NCBI GenBank assembly: GCA_951813855.1 | Contig: OX638380.1 | Coordinates: 3,998,518 to 4,062,517 of the forward strand | DNA: 64,000 nt | Source of the DNA: an uncultured Verrucomicrobiae bacterium | Lineage (GTDB): Bacteria > Verrucomicrobiota > Verrucomicrobiia > Limisphaerales > AAA164-E04 | Reading direction: 5' to 3' | In this document: piece by piece, positions 27,930 to 36,458 of the stretch | Layout of the letters: every line of letters starts with the position of its first letter | Position numbering within the stretch: the stretch's first letter is position 1 | Position numbers and translations under genes: made by a program | The notes under the pieces: generated by a model | What the model saw: the letters and a program-made list of their open reading frames with translations, nothing else | Told to the model about the DNA's origin: nothing | Database searches by the model: none

Positions 27930-30533
27930 ATGAGTGCGTTTGCTGGAAGTGTGTGTGGGTTGCTACTGAGAGTGCCGTTCGTTCGGGTCCCCTTGGTTAT
28001 GGTCTTGGCCGGTTTTATGCCCCAGGCTATCGGTCAAGACGAAACGACTGCCCCGGAAACTCCAGAGACGGAACTGTCGGAAGACGGTTCCGGCACCGTG
28101 GCTGTTAGGCACGCTACCTTGGTCGGATCTCGTCGCCAAAATCGATCGGTTGCCGACTCGCCGGTTCCGGTCGATATTCTCGATCAGGAAATTCTTAATA
28201 GCCAAGGTAACATGGATCTGCATACCATACTTTCGACCGTGTTACCTTCGTACAACGTCAACGTCCAGCCGGTCAGCGGCAGTCCGTCTCTCGTTCGCCC
28301 GGCTTATCTAAGAGGGTTGCCCGGCGATACCACTTTGACGTTGGTCAACGGCAAACGCCGTCATCGAGCTTCGGTAATCAATATCTTCGGAGCCGGGGTG
28401 ACGGACGGTTCCCATGGTCCGGATCTTTCGGTCATTCCGTCGATCGCGATTAAGCGGGTGGAAGTCCTGCGTGACGGTTCCTCTGCTCAGTACGGTTCGG
28501 ACGCCGTGGCCGGGGTGATGAATTTCATCCTCAAGGATGCCGCCAGCGGCGGCGAATTGGAGACTCGCTGGGGACAATTTTACGAAGGCGACGGGGATAC
28601 GTATACCGTGGCGTCCAATATCGGATTGCCTCTGACCGAAAAAGGGTTCGCCAATTTGAGTTTCGAATACACCCAAGTGGACCCAACCAGTCGAAGTGTT
28701 CAGAGAGCCAATGCTCAAGCGTACATCGATCGCGGCAATGAACTTAGTACCAATCCCGACGCCCCATTGACCCAGGAGGAAATCGACGGTGGTCTGACCA
28801 GGGAGGATGTGATCACGATGGGAGAAAGCGTTCCGGTGCCGGCCCAGCATTGGGGTGTTCCGAAAATGAATTACGAACTCAAGTTTTTCGGTAATATGGG
28901 GTTTGACATCAGCGATAGCGCGCATTTCTACGTTTTTCCGAACATCGCGGAACGAGAAATGGAACAGGGATTCTGGTACCGCCAACCCAAGGGCGGGAGG
29001 CTTTTTTCGGCGGTAGCCGAATTGAGCGACGGTACGACTTTCGATCCTCGGATGCTGTTTCCCGGCGGTTTTACTCCGCAATTCGGCGGAGTGGCTACCG
29101 ATATGGGAGTAGGTGCCGGCATCAAGGGAATGCTGGAAAACGACTGGCATTACGATGTTAGCGGAGTGATCGGAGAGCATCGCACGGAATTTACCATTTG
29201 GAATACCGTAAATCCTCAACTCATCCACCTCGGAAAAGACATTCCCATGTCTTACGAGGCTGGCGGTTATACCGAGATGGACTACACCCTCAATCTAGAT
29301 TTCTCTAAGGAATTCCTTTTGGGAGCCGGCAAATCCCTGAACCTCGCCTTCGGACTCGAATATCGCGCGGAGGATTACGAGATCAAGGCCGGGGAAGAAA
29401 ACTCTTGGTTCGACCATAGCAAAGACCCCGATCCGCTGCTGGTTAATTGGAATCAATTCGGAATCGGGTCGGACGGTTTTCCAGGTTTTCATGCCGATTT
29501 CGTGGGACAAGCCAACCGGAGCAGTTACGCCGCCTATGTGGATTTGGAAGCTGATTTGGGAACAGACACGACCATTGGTACGGCGATCCGCTTCGAGGAT
29601 TATGAAGAATTCGATGAAACCATTAACGGTAAAGTAGCGATTCGGCGCCGCATTACGGATAACTTTTCCTTGCGAGGCTCGCTGAGCAGCGGTTTTCGAG
29701 TGCCTACAGTCGGCCAAGCTAATCTGGTCGACGTGACATCGTCTTACGACGATGAAGGAAATTTGGTGAATAATGCGACCTTGCCTCCGACTCATCCCGC
29801 TTCCAGGGCGTTAGGTGGCCAACCGCTCGATCCGGAAACCTCTGTTAACATTTCGCTCGGGGCCGTAGTAGACGTCGGTACCGTTAACGTTACTATCGAT
29901 TACTACCAGGTCACGATGCGAGATCGTATCGCTATAACTCAGCGAGCGGCATTGAACGATCAACAGATCCAGGAATTGCGTGAACAGGGAGCGCCGGGAG
30001 CGGAAGCCATCCGGTCCGTGCGTTATTTCGCCAACGCCTTCGATACCCTGACACAAGGAGTCGATGTCGTGGCTCGATACCCCATTATGCATAGTCACGG
30101 ATCTACCACGCTGACTTTAGCCGCCAACGTGAACAATACCTCGATCGAACGAATCAAGTCGACGGGGATCGACGCAAAGCGCAAGCGGCAAGTGGAGGAG
30201 AATCTGCCTGAAATACGTTATACTCTATCCGCATTGAACGTCTTGGGGCCTTGGCAGGTTTTGGCTCGGTTGCGCTACTATCACGACTTCCACGAATACC
30301 AGTCGGACTGGGTGGGTTGGCCGATTGAAGCCGGCGAGAGGATTTTGATGGACCTAGAAGTCGGATATAGTTTCACCAACGGAATTCGCCTGACGGCCGG
30401 GGCTCAAAACCTCTTCGACACCTATCCTACCGAGAATCCCCATGCCGCCGGATCGGGTGCCCGGTATCCGGATTCGACGCCGTATGGCTTTTCGGGAGGA
30501 TTCTATTATTTCAAGGCGAACTACATTTTCTAA
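27930..30533 (+). CDS. TonB-dependent outer-membrane receptor, copy 2 (intact)
   Basis: About 867 residues from ATG at 27930 (MSAFAGSVCGLLLRVPFVRV, signal region ending QAIGQ); an upstream extension to 27885 is possible but less natural. Plug landmarks match copy 1: LVGSRRQNRS, SPVPVDILD, LPSYNVNVQPVSG, LRGLPGDTTLTLVNGKRRHR, VLRDGSSAQYGSDAVAG. Barrel landmarks are SLSSGFRVPTVGQANL, FANAFDTLTQGVD and TAGAQNLFDTYPTENP, with aromatic C terminus ANYIF. It is more diverged from copies 1 and 3 than they are from each other, especially in the extracellular loop region after about residue 240, which suggests a different ligand. The ligand is unknown. Confidence 0.92.
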   Translation: MSAFAGSVCGLLLRVPFVRVPLVMVLAGFMPQAIGQDETTAPETPETELSEDGSGTVAVRHATLVGSRRQNRSVADSPVPVDILDQEILNSQGNMDLHTILSTVLPSYNVNVQPVSGSPSLVRPAYLRGLPGDTTLTLVNGKRRHRASVINIFGAGVTDGSHGPDLSVIPSIAIKRVEVLRDGSSAQYGSDAVAGVMNFILKDAASGGELETRWGQFYEGDGDTYTVASNIGLPLTEKGFANLSFEYTQVDPTSRSVQRANAQAYIDRGNELSTNPDAPLTQEEIDGGLTREDVITMGESVPVPAQHWGVPKMNYELKFFGNMGFDISDSAHFYVFPNIAEREMEQGFWYRQPKGGRLFSAVAELSDGTTFDPRMLFPGGFTPQFGGVATDMGVGAGIKGMLENDWHYDVSGVIGEHRTEFTIWNTVNPQLIHLGKDIPMSYEAGGYTEMDYTLNLDFSKEFLLGAGKSLNLAFGLEYRAEDYEIKAGEENSWFDHSKDPDPLLVNWNQFGIGSDGFPGFHADFVGQANRSSYAAYVDLEADLGTDTTIGTAIRFEDYEEFDETINGKVAIRRRITDNFSLRGSLSSGFRVPTVGQANLVDVTSSYDDEGNLVNNATLPPTHPASRALGGQPLDPETSVNISLGAVVDVGTVNVTIDYYQVTMRDRIAITQRAALNDQQIQELREQGAPGAEAIRSVRYFANAFDTLTQGVDVVARYPIMHSHGSTTLTLAANVNNTSIERIKSTGIDAKRKRQVEENLPEIRYTLSALNVLGPWQVLARLRYYHDFHEYQSDWVGWPIEAGERILMDLEVGYSFTNGIRLTAGAQNLFDTYPTENPHAAGSGARYPDSTPYGFSGGFYYFKANYIF

Positions 30534-30579
30534 CGTGGATTCCGGCGGCGTTCGGGTATCGAATCGGCAGGAAACGAAG

Positions 30580-30616
30580 GACGGTCAGGCGGCGGTCAGC
30601 CGCTTGGTTGACCGTC
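30580..30616 (+). terminator. Hairpin downstream of receptor copy 2
   Basis: GACGGTCA (30580-30587) pairs perfectly with TGACCGTC (30609-30616), with a GC-rich inner segment. It lies 47 bp after the receptor stop. No T-run follows, so it may stabilise mRNA or assist rather than force termination. Confidence 0.45.
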
Positions 30617-30838
30617 GGTGAGAGGCGTTCGCTTTGTTGTTGCCGGAAAACGGTTGAACCAGAATAATTCGAGCGTTGACTTTACCTCGATAGAGAAGGT
30701 GGGCGAACGGAAGAATCTGGGTCGGGGAGCGTTGTCGCGACGGCAATGCCTGATCGTTCGAATTGGGTTATTGCCGAGTGCCGAACGCTCCGCAACGCTC
30801 GATCGGCCAGAGGATTTTCTTGATACGATCGAACGAAA

Positions 30839-31273
30839 ATGAGTGAAAACGGCAGGAGCGGGCGTGTGGAAAAAATGCCGGGTGCCGTTGACGCCGACGC
30901 TTTGGAAGAGTTCAATCGGACATTGGATCGGTTTTGCGGCGACCCGAGTATCCTGCAAAAACAGATGGAGGAAGGAGTAAAAACCGCCTTGTCGTGTTTC
31001 TGGTAAAGCGACCAGTGGATCGGCGGAGTGGTCACCAAGGTTATCGAGGGACTCGAAAAAGCCGGTCCGGAATCGCTCATCCCTCGTGACTAACTCCGCG
31101 AAAAAATCGACGGCAGAATTCGGTTTCAATCGGAGGATTGCAACGGTTTTGAATTTCAGTGCAGAATGAAATTTGAAACGCGACCGGCGGAGAAATTGGC
31201 TCAGGAACTGCCCGAATTACTGAAGTTCACTTCGAGTGAAATCAAGGCTCGCCGTACCGGCCAAGAGGAATAA
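30839..31273 (+). pseudogene. Unrecognised gene with two in-frame stops
   Basis: From ATG at 30839 one frame reads sensibly to TAA at 31271-31273 (145 codons) except for TAA at 31004-31006 and TAA at 31091-31093. The conceptual product begins MSENGRSGRVEKMPGAVD, continues EEFNRTLDRFCGDPSI and EEGVKTALSCFW, then after the first stop SDQWIGGVVTKVIEGLEKAG, and after the second LREKIDGRIRF and ELPELLKFTSSEIKARRTG. The composition is protein-like (acidic and amphipathic, codons with G/C third positions) in contrast to the other frames. Both stops are one change from CAA. I do not recognise the family. It sits between an intact receptor and a receptor remnant. Confidence 0.55.
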
Positions 31274-31342
31274 ACGGACGGATTCGTCGTTTGCCGGATT
31301 AGAGACGGAGCGGCCTTTGATCGCTTGAAGCCGGCGGAGCGA

Positions 31343-32140
31343 TCGCTCGGTAACGTCCTCTTACGTCAAAGTCGAGGCGGACGGTGAGGAAGTCTTCGCG
31401 TTGCGGGACGTAGCGACGTTGCCGGTCGACGAACTTCCGGTGAATACTTACGACGAATTGCGGTCCCTGAAGCCGGAAGAATCGCTCAATTTCAGCGTGG
31501 GGGCGGCCGTCCGTTGGAACAAATTGGGTTAAACTCTGGAATATTATCGGATTGCATTGCGGGCGCCCGTGAATTGGAGACCCGAGGATAAAGCGGGCAA
31601 TCCGGTCGCTAATCCCAACAATTATTACGCCGTCAAATGGTTCAGTAACGATTTCGACACGATGACTCAGGGCGTCGATGCCGTGGCCAACTATCCCGTG
31701 TTATACGGTACGGGTCAAACCACCCTGACTTTGGCGTTGAACGTGAACCATACTTCGGTGACGGAGGAAAACAAAACATCGCTCCGTACACGATCGATCT
31801 CTTGGAGATCTATTGCCGAAGAACCGGGTGACCCTCGGCGCGACGCATCGTCTGGGTTCCTGGACTTTGATGTTGCCCCGGATACGCTACTACGGCGATT
31901 TTATTGAATACACGGCGCACGCGAATAAATCGGAATTCGGGGCTAAAGTTTTTGGTCGACGTCGAGGCGAATTATGATTTTACCAGCGGCCTGAGTTTAG
32001 CGTTCGGAGTGCAGAATCTGTTCGATACCTATCCAGACGAAGTGGTGTCGAAAACTCAGGACGAACTGGGGATTCGCTATCCCGAATCGGCCCCCTACGG
32101 GTTCAACGGTGGATTCTATTATTTCAAGGCTTCTTATTGA
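31343..32140 (+). pseudogene. TonB-dependent receptor remnant B (barrel C-terminal part)
   Basis: Closely resembles the last third of receptor copy 3. It begins near SSYVKVEADG and continues through LRDVATLPVDELP and EESLNFSVGAAVRW. The frame is then stopped by TAA at about 31530 (after NKLG), loses roughly nine codons, and resumes with NYYAVKWFSNDFDTMTQGVD. It shifts frame again near 31770, and the last piece has VDVEANYDFTSGLSLAFG, NLFDTYPDE and GGFYYFKASY before TGA at 32138. Upstream coding is missing. It ends about 140 bp before the intact start of copy 3, so it is the eroded neighbour from a tandem duplication. Confidence 0.85.
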
Positions 32141-32282
32141 TTTTGATCGCTCGTTCGATTACGACCGGACGGGCCGCCGAGGAATCGAACGAGCCGCCGC
32201 CGATGCGGGTGTTCATCACCGATTCTGCACTTCGAATTGAGCGTGGCCGTCAGGATGACGATCGAAACCGATCGGTTTGAGC

Positions 32283-34939
32283 ATGATTAGGCTATTGGAA
32301 ATATTGAAATACGGGTGGGTCGCAGCGGCGGCGTTTGGAGTCGGGGCAGTGGCGAATGCCCCGGAGGAATCGAGCGTTCCGGTCCCCCACGAAACGGCTG
32401 CCGAACTCGAAAAAAGCGTCTTCGTCGGTTCGCGCAGGTCAGACCGTTCGCTCGCCGAATCTCCCGTCCCCATCGATGATCTTGAGGCGGCCGATCTGTC
32501 GCGAGCCCAGGGAATCGGCGATATGGATTCGTTGTTAGCGACTGCCATTCCTTCGTACAACGTCAATACGCAACCGACCAGTGGGATAACGACTTTGGTG
32601 CGGCCGGCCAATCTTCGGGGCTTTTCTTCGGATTCGACGTTGATCTTGGTTAACGGCAAACGTCGCCATCGTTCTTCCGTCATTACGTTCTACAGCGCCG
32701 GCGGCATCCTTGACGGAGGCCATGGACCCGATGTAGCCTCTATTCCGTCGATCGCGCTCAAACGAGTCGAGGTGTTACGCGACGGGGGGTCGGCTCAGTA
32801 CGGTTCGGACGCCGTCGCCGGCATTATCAATTTCGTGTTGCAGGACGCCGACCGCGGCGGGATGGTCGAATCCCGATGGGGCGCGACCTACGAGGGCGAC
32901 GGCGCTGCCTATACGGTTTTAGCCAATGCCGGGATGCCGTTGCGCCGGGGAGGCGAGCCGAACGGATTCGCTAATTTCAGTCTGGAATACACCGAAGCTC
33001 AAAGCACGGTGGAACCGGGCAGCGAGCGGACGCTCAAGCCTTGATCGACGCCGATTTGGCTCACGTCAGTCCCTTTATTCGAACTCCTTACGCTCAGGTC
33101 TGGGGCTCGCCGGACATCGATTACGACTACAAGTTATTCGGCAACCTGGGATGGGAACTCACGGACGAGCTCCAAGGTTACCTGTTTGCGAATGTCGCCG
33201 GCCGGGGCAATGGCGGGATCGGGTATTATTTCCGCAATCCGACGACTCGAGGGGGAGTCTATCTTCATCCGGACGGCAGCCGTCATTTGGCAGCCGATTT
33301 AAGAGCCGATCCCGACCCGGCGACAGTTCCTTCGGTCGAACGCGTCGTTACTGACGACGGGGTCGTTTATCCTCATCCCGACGACCTCAAGGAAGTGGCC
33401 GGCAACCCGGGTTTCTTCACGTTCAACGAGATGTTGCCCGGCGGTTTTACTCCTAAATGGAAAGGAGTGATCAAGGACGCCAGTTTGGCCGGCGGCTTCC
33501 GGGGGAATTTGGAATCCGGTTGGTCTTTCGATGCCGGAGCGGTCCTCGGCCATCACCGGGTCGAACGAGTCATGTATGACACCATTAATCCGCAATTGAT
33601 CGCGCATCCCGATTTTAAGGGAACCCCGGGAGACATTCCTACTTATTATCGGATCGGCAATTACGAAGAGACCGATTACACGGTTAATCTGGATTGGTCG
33701 CGTCCTTTCGAGACGGAGGCGATGCATTCGCCGTTGAACGTCGTTACCGGCTTGGAGTATCGCGTGGAGGAATTCGGGGTCGCGGCGGGAGAAGAGTATT
33801 CCTGGTGGGCGGACACGCGGCCTGGAGGCCTTGCCGAGCAAGGTTTCATGGTGGGTTCCAATGGCGATCCCGGCATTCCCGACCGGGTAGCGGGAGTGAC
33901 CGATCGAGGCAGTTACGCCGCTTACGGGGATTTGGAAGCGGACGTGATCGAGGATGTTTTGTTAGGCGTCGCGGTTCGTTACGAAGACTACGAAGGAAGC
34001 GTGGGCGATACTCTGAACGGCAAGTTGGCCGTAAGGTGGCAGGAGACCGAAGCGGTAGCTTTGAGAGGATCGCTGGGCACCGGTTTTCGAGCTCTGACCT
34101 TGGGACAGGCCAGCGTTCGCGCCGTGACTTCGACTTACGTCAAAATCGAAACGGACGGAAGCGAACAATTCGTGTTGCGTGACGTGGCGACCTTGCCGGT
34201 CGACGAATTGCCCCGCGACGCTTACGAAGACGCCCGGCCGCTTCGTCCGGAACAATCGGTTAATCTCAGCGTAGGCACGGCGATCAATTGGCACGGTTGG
34301 GCTGTGACTCTGGATTATTATCGGATCTCGTTGAACGATCGGATTCTGTTGAAGGATCCCGTGGACTGGGAAACCGAAGATCAGGCGGGTAATCCGATCC
34401 CCAATCCCTACAACTATTACCAGATCAAATGGTTCAGCAACGACTTTGACACCTTGACCCAGGGAATCGATATCGTAGCGAGCTATCCTTGGTCGTATGC
34501 GGCAGGCGATACCGCCTTGGCCTTGGCTTTCAACGTGAACGACACCTCGGTGGTCGGCGGGAAAGGATCCGTGACCCCGGGTGAAATCGATCGCCTGGAG
34601 AATTCCCTGCCCCAGGCCCGAGCGACCTTCGGAGCGACGCATCGGCTAAACGCCTGGACCTTGGTGTTGCCTCGGCTCCGCTACTACGGGTCGTTTATCG
34701 AGTATACGGGAGGGGTACCTAAATCGGCTCTGGAAGCCAAAGTTCTGGTCGACGTCGAGGCAAACTACGATTTCGGAAGCGGTTTGAGTTTGGCCGCCGG
34801 CGCCCGGAATCTGTTCGATACCTATCCCGACGAATTGGCCCGGACGACCCAGCACGAGTTAGGAGCGATCTATCCAGAGACGTCGCCTTTCGGATTCGAC
34901 GGCGGATTTTACTATTTCAAGGCTTCCTATCGTTTTTGA
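32283..34939 (+). pseudogene. TonB-dependent outer-membrane receptor, copy 3, single-base frameshift
   Basis: Signal peptide and plug run from ATG at 32283 (MIRLLEILKYGWVAAAAFGV) to about 33020, including FVGSRRSDRS, PSYNVNTQPTSG, LRGFSSDSTLILVNGKRRHR and LRDGGSAQYGSDAVAG. That frame stops at 33042. The rest continues from about 33020 in the next frame: ALIDADLAHVSPFIRTPYAQ through TGFRALTLGQASVRAV to FKASYRF at 34939. Copy 1 has SVQRADAQALIDAD at the junction. Here the DNA reads CCGGGCAGCGAGCGGAC, so loss of one base within the GGG at 33017-33019 explains the break. All else is intact, so it is either a very recent pseudogene, a phase-variable gene, or an assembly error. Confidence 0.85.
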
Positions 34940-35430
34940 TCCCGTTGCGGTTGCCGACCGCTCGGGACGAGAGCGTTTTTCGATATCCGGCGGGCCGGGG
35001 CAAGACTTTGCCGGGTGACGCTTCATTTCATGCGTTCCGGTTCTAAATTCTGAAGACGGCGCGGCGGGAGAGTGGTGACCTCCCTAAAGAGGGCGGCGTC
35101 GAAAGTTCGATTCCGGTTTGTTTTTTTTTCGCCAGTTCCTGGCGTTGGGAAGGAGGTCGGATTCTGCGGCTTGCGATTACGGCCATAAATTGATAGCTTG
35201 GGTTAGTCGGACGAGCAGGGGAATAAGCCCGGCGCGTTCCTTCCGCCATCGCTGCCGTTTCGGCGGCGGCGATCGGTTCGCCGAGTCGGTGATTCGCGAA
35301 TCGGGGCGGCGGGAGTAGCGATTGAATTCGTTAGGGATCGTAACCGATAATCTTCCGTGCGAAGCGTGGTCCGCTAACGGATTTCGGCAATTATCAGGTC
35401 AACCAATCAGCCAGCAAGATCGAGCGAATC
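34940..35430. other. Intergenic region before the WXG100/FtsK-like cassette
   Basis: 491 bp without a supported gene. It should hold the promoter of the four-gene cassette. I could not identify a clear -35/-10 pair or operator. Confidence 0.35.
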
Positions 35431-35703
35431 ATGTCGCAGGCGGTAATGGATCCGGAAGAAGTCCGGAAGTTCGCGAGGGACCTCAAGAATTTCAACGCCG
35501 GGTTGCAACGGAGCATGTCGTTGTTGGAGGCGAGGTTCAAGGGACTGAAGGACAGTTGGCAGGACCAGGAACAATTGAAATTCGCCGAGGATTTCGAACA
35601 GACCATGCGGGCGTTGAAGAAATTCGTCGCATCGTCCGATCGCCACGCTCCCTTCCTGTTGCGCAAGGCTCGGCGGATCGAAGAGTATCTGCAACAGAAA
35701 TAG
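35431..35703 (+). CDS. WXG100-like small helical protein (first gene of the cassette)
   Basis: 90 residues, no signal peptide, predicted helix-turn-helix. The turn carries DSWQDQEQLKFAEDF with Trp43-Gln-Asp in the place of the W-x-G motif, and a helix on either side rich in Leu, Phe and Lys. Size, charge pattern and position directly upstream of an FtsK/EssC-like ATPase fit the WXG100 (ESAT-6-like) superfamily, in which W-x-D variants are known to occur. It would be either a secreted substrate or a structural partner of the export machine. The stop is 3 bp before the next start, so the two are translationally linked. The C terminus (RRIEEYLQQK) lacks an obvious Y-x-x-x-[DE] export signal; RIEEY may be a reduced one. 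Family membership is inferred without a database search. Confidence 0.65.
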   Translation: MSQAVMDPEEVRKFARDLKNFNAGLQRSMSLLEARFKGLKDSWQDQEQLKFAEDFEQTMRALKKFVASSDRHAPFLLRKARRIEEYLQQK

Positions 35704-35706
35704 CCG

Positions 35707-36252
35707 ATGCCGGATCAGGCTCATTTGAAGTCGTTCGAGGCCTTGGAATCCTTCCGAATCACCTTGATCCAGTATTTGGAAAAGGCGTCGGTGGTATTGG
35801 ACGAAGCGGGTTCCGAGCTCAGGCAGATCAAGTTTTGGTTGGAGGACCGGCAAAAAAAACATTGGATGCGGCAAGTGCGGCTGCGAAGCCGCGAATTGGA
35901 GGAAGCCAAGCATGCGGCATTCGGCCAGAAGTTAGCCAAATTCCGGGATTCCGGCCCGGTGCAGCAAACTACCGTTCGTCAAGCTCGCCAAGCCTTGGCT
36001 CAGGCCGAAGAGAAACTCCGCCTGGTCAAATTATGGGCTCGGAGATATTCCAGCCATATCGAACCCTTGGGGCGGGAATTCGAGAAAACGCAGACGGTAC
36101 TGGTTCAGGATCTCAAACGAGGCGCCGCTTTCCTGGAACGATTATTGCGTTCGTTGCAGCAATACGCCGGGGGCGACCGAAGGCGAACTGCGGCGGAGGT
36201 AGCCGGCCGTTCCGGCGAAGCGGATCCCGCTCCCGGCGAACCCGAGCAATGA
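35707..36252 (+). CDS. Coiled-coil protein of the WXG100/FtsK-like cassette
   Basis: 181 residues, almost entirely alpha-helical and highly charged, with no signal peptide or membrane span. A long central coiled coil (KKHWMRQVRLRSRELEEAK onward) is followed by VRQARQALAQAEEKLRLVK, RLVKLWARRY and a final helix (QDLKRGAAFLERLLRSLQQY), and ends in an acidic Gly/Pro-rich tail. From memory, similar proteins accompany WXG100 and FtsK-like genes in Planctomycetes, but I cannot verify this. A role as chaperone, adaptor or secreted filament-like substrate is possible. Its stop overlaps the next start as ATGA. Confidence 0.65.
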   Translation: MPDQAHLKSFEALESFRITLIQYLEKASVVLDEAGSELRQIKFWLEDRQKKHWMRQVRLRSRELEEAKHAAFGQKLAKFRDSGPVQQTTVRQARQALAQAEEKLRLVKLWARRYSSHIEPLGREFEKTQTVLVQDLKRGAAFLERLLRSLQQYAGGDRRRTAAEVAGRSGEADPAPGEPEQ

Positions 36253-36458
36253 ATCTTTCGAATCGCCATCGGTTGGCGGGTTTGACGAGGAACCTGTTAT
36301 CGGAATGGGAACGGACTCGGGAACTTTGGCGGGACGACCGGGCCGAGGAATTTGAGCGCACCTATTTCAAGGATTTGGAATCGAGCGTGAATCGAGCCGT
36401 TCACTCCATGGAAAAGTTGGACGCGATTATGGCGAAAGTGAGGAAAGACTGTGAGTAA
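36249..36458 (+). CDS. Second WXG100-like small helical protein of the cassette
   Basis: 69 residues from the ATG at 36249, which overlaps the preceding TGA as ATGA; this decides the start. The sequence begins MNLSNRHRLAGLTRNLLSEW and carries LWRDDRAEEFERTYF with Trp27-Arg-Asp. It shares the pattern W-x-D-x5-F-x3-[FY] with the first small protein of the cassette, which suggests the two are related and may form a heterodimer like EsxA-EsxB. The C-terminal helix (SVNRAVHSMEKLDAIMAKV) completes a hairpin. The gene overlaps the start of the ATPase gene by 8 bp. It is easily missed because a longer frame in the same register runs through it from upstream. Confidence 0.6.
   Translation: MNLSNRHRLAGLTRNLLSEWERTRELWRDDRAEEFERTYFKDLESSVNRAVHSMEKLDAIMAKVRKDCE

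Noticed and set aside
13893..31093. Reassignment of TAG/TAA to glutamine
   Set aside because: TAA and TAG are used as ordinary final stops by intact genes in the window (for example rpsB and the first cassette gene), and affected genes show other signs of decay.
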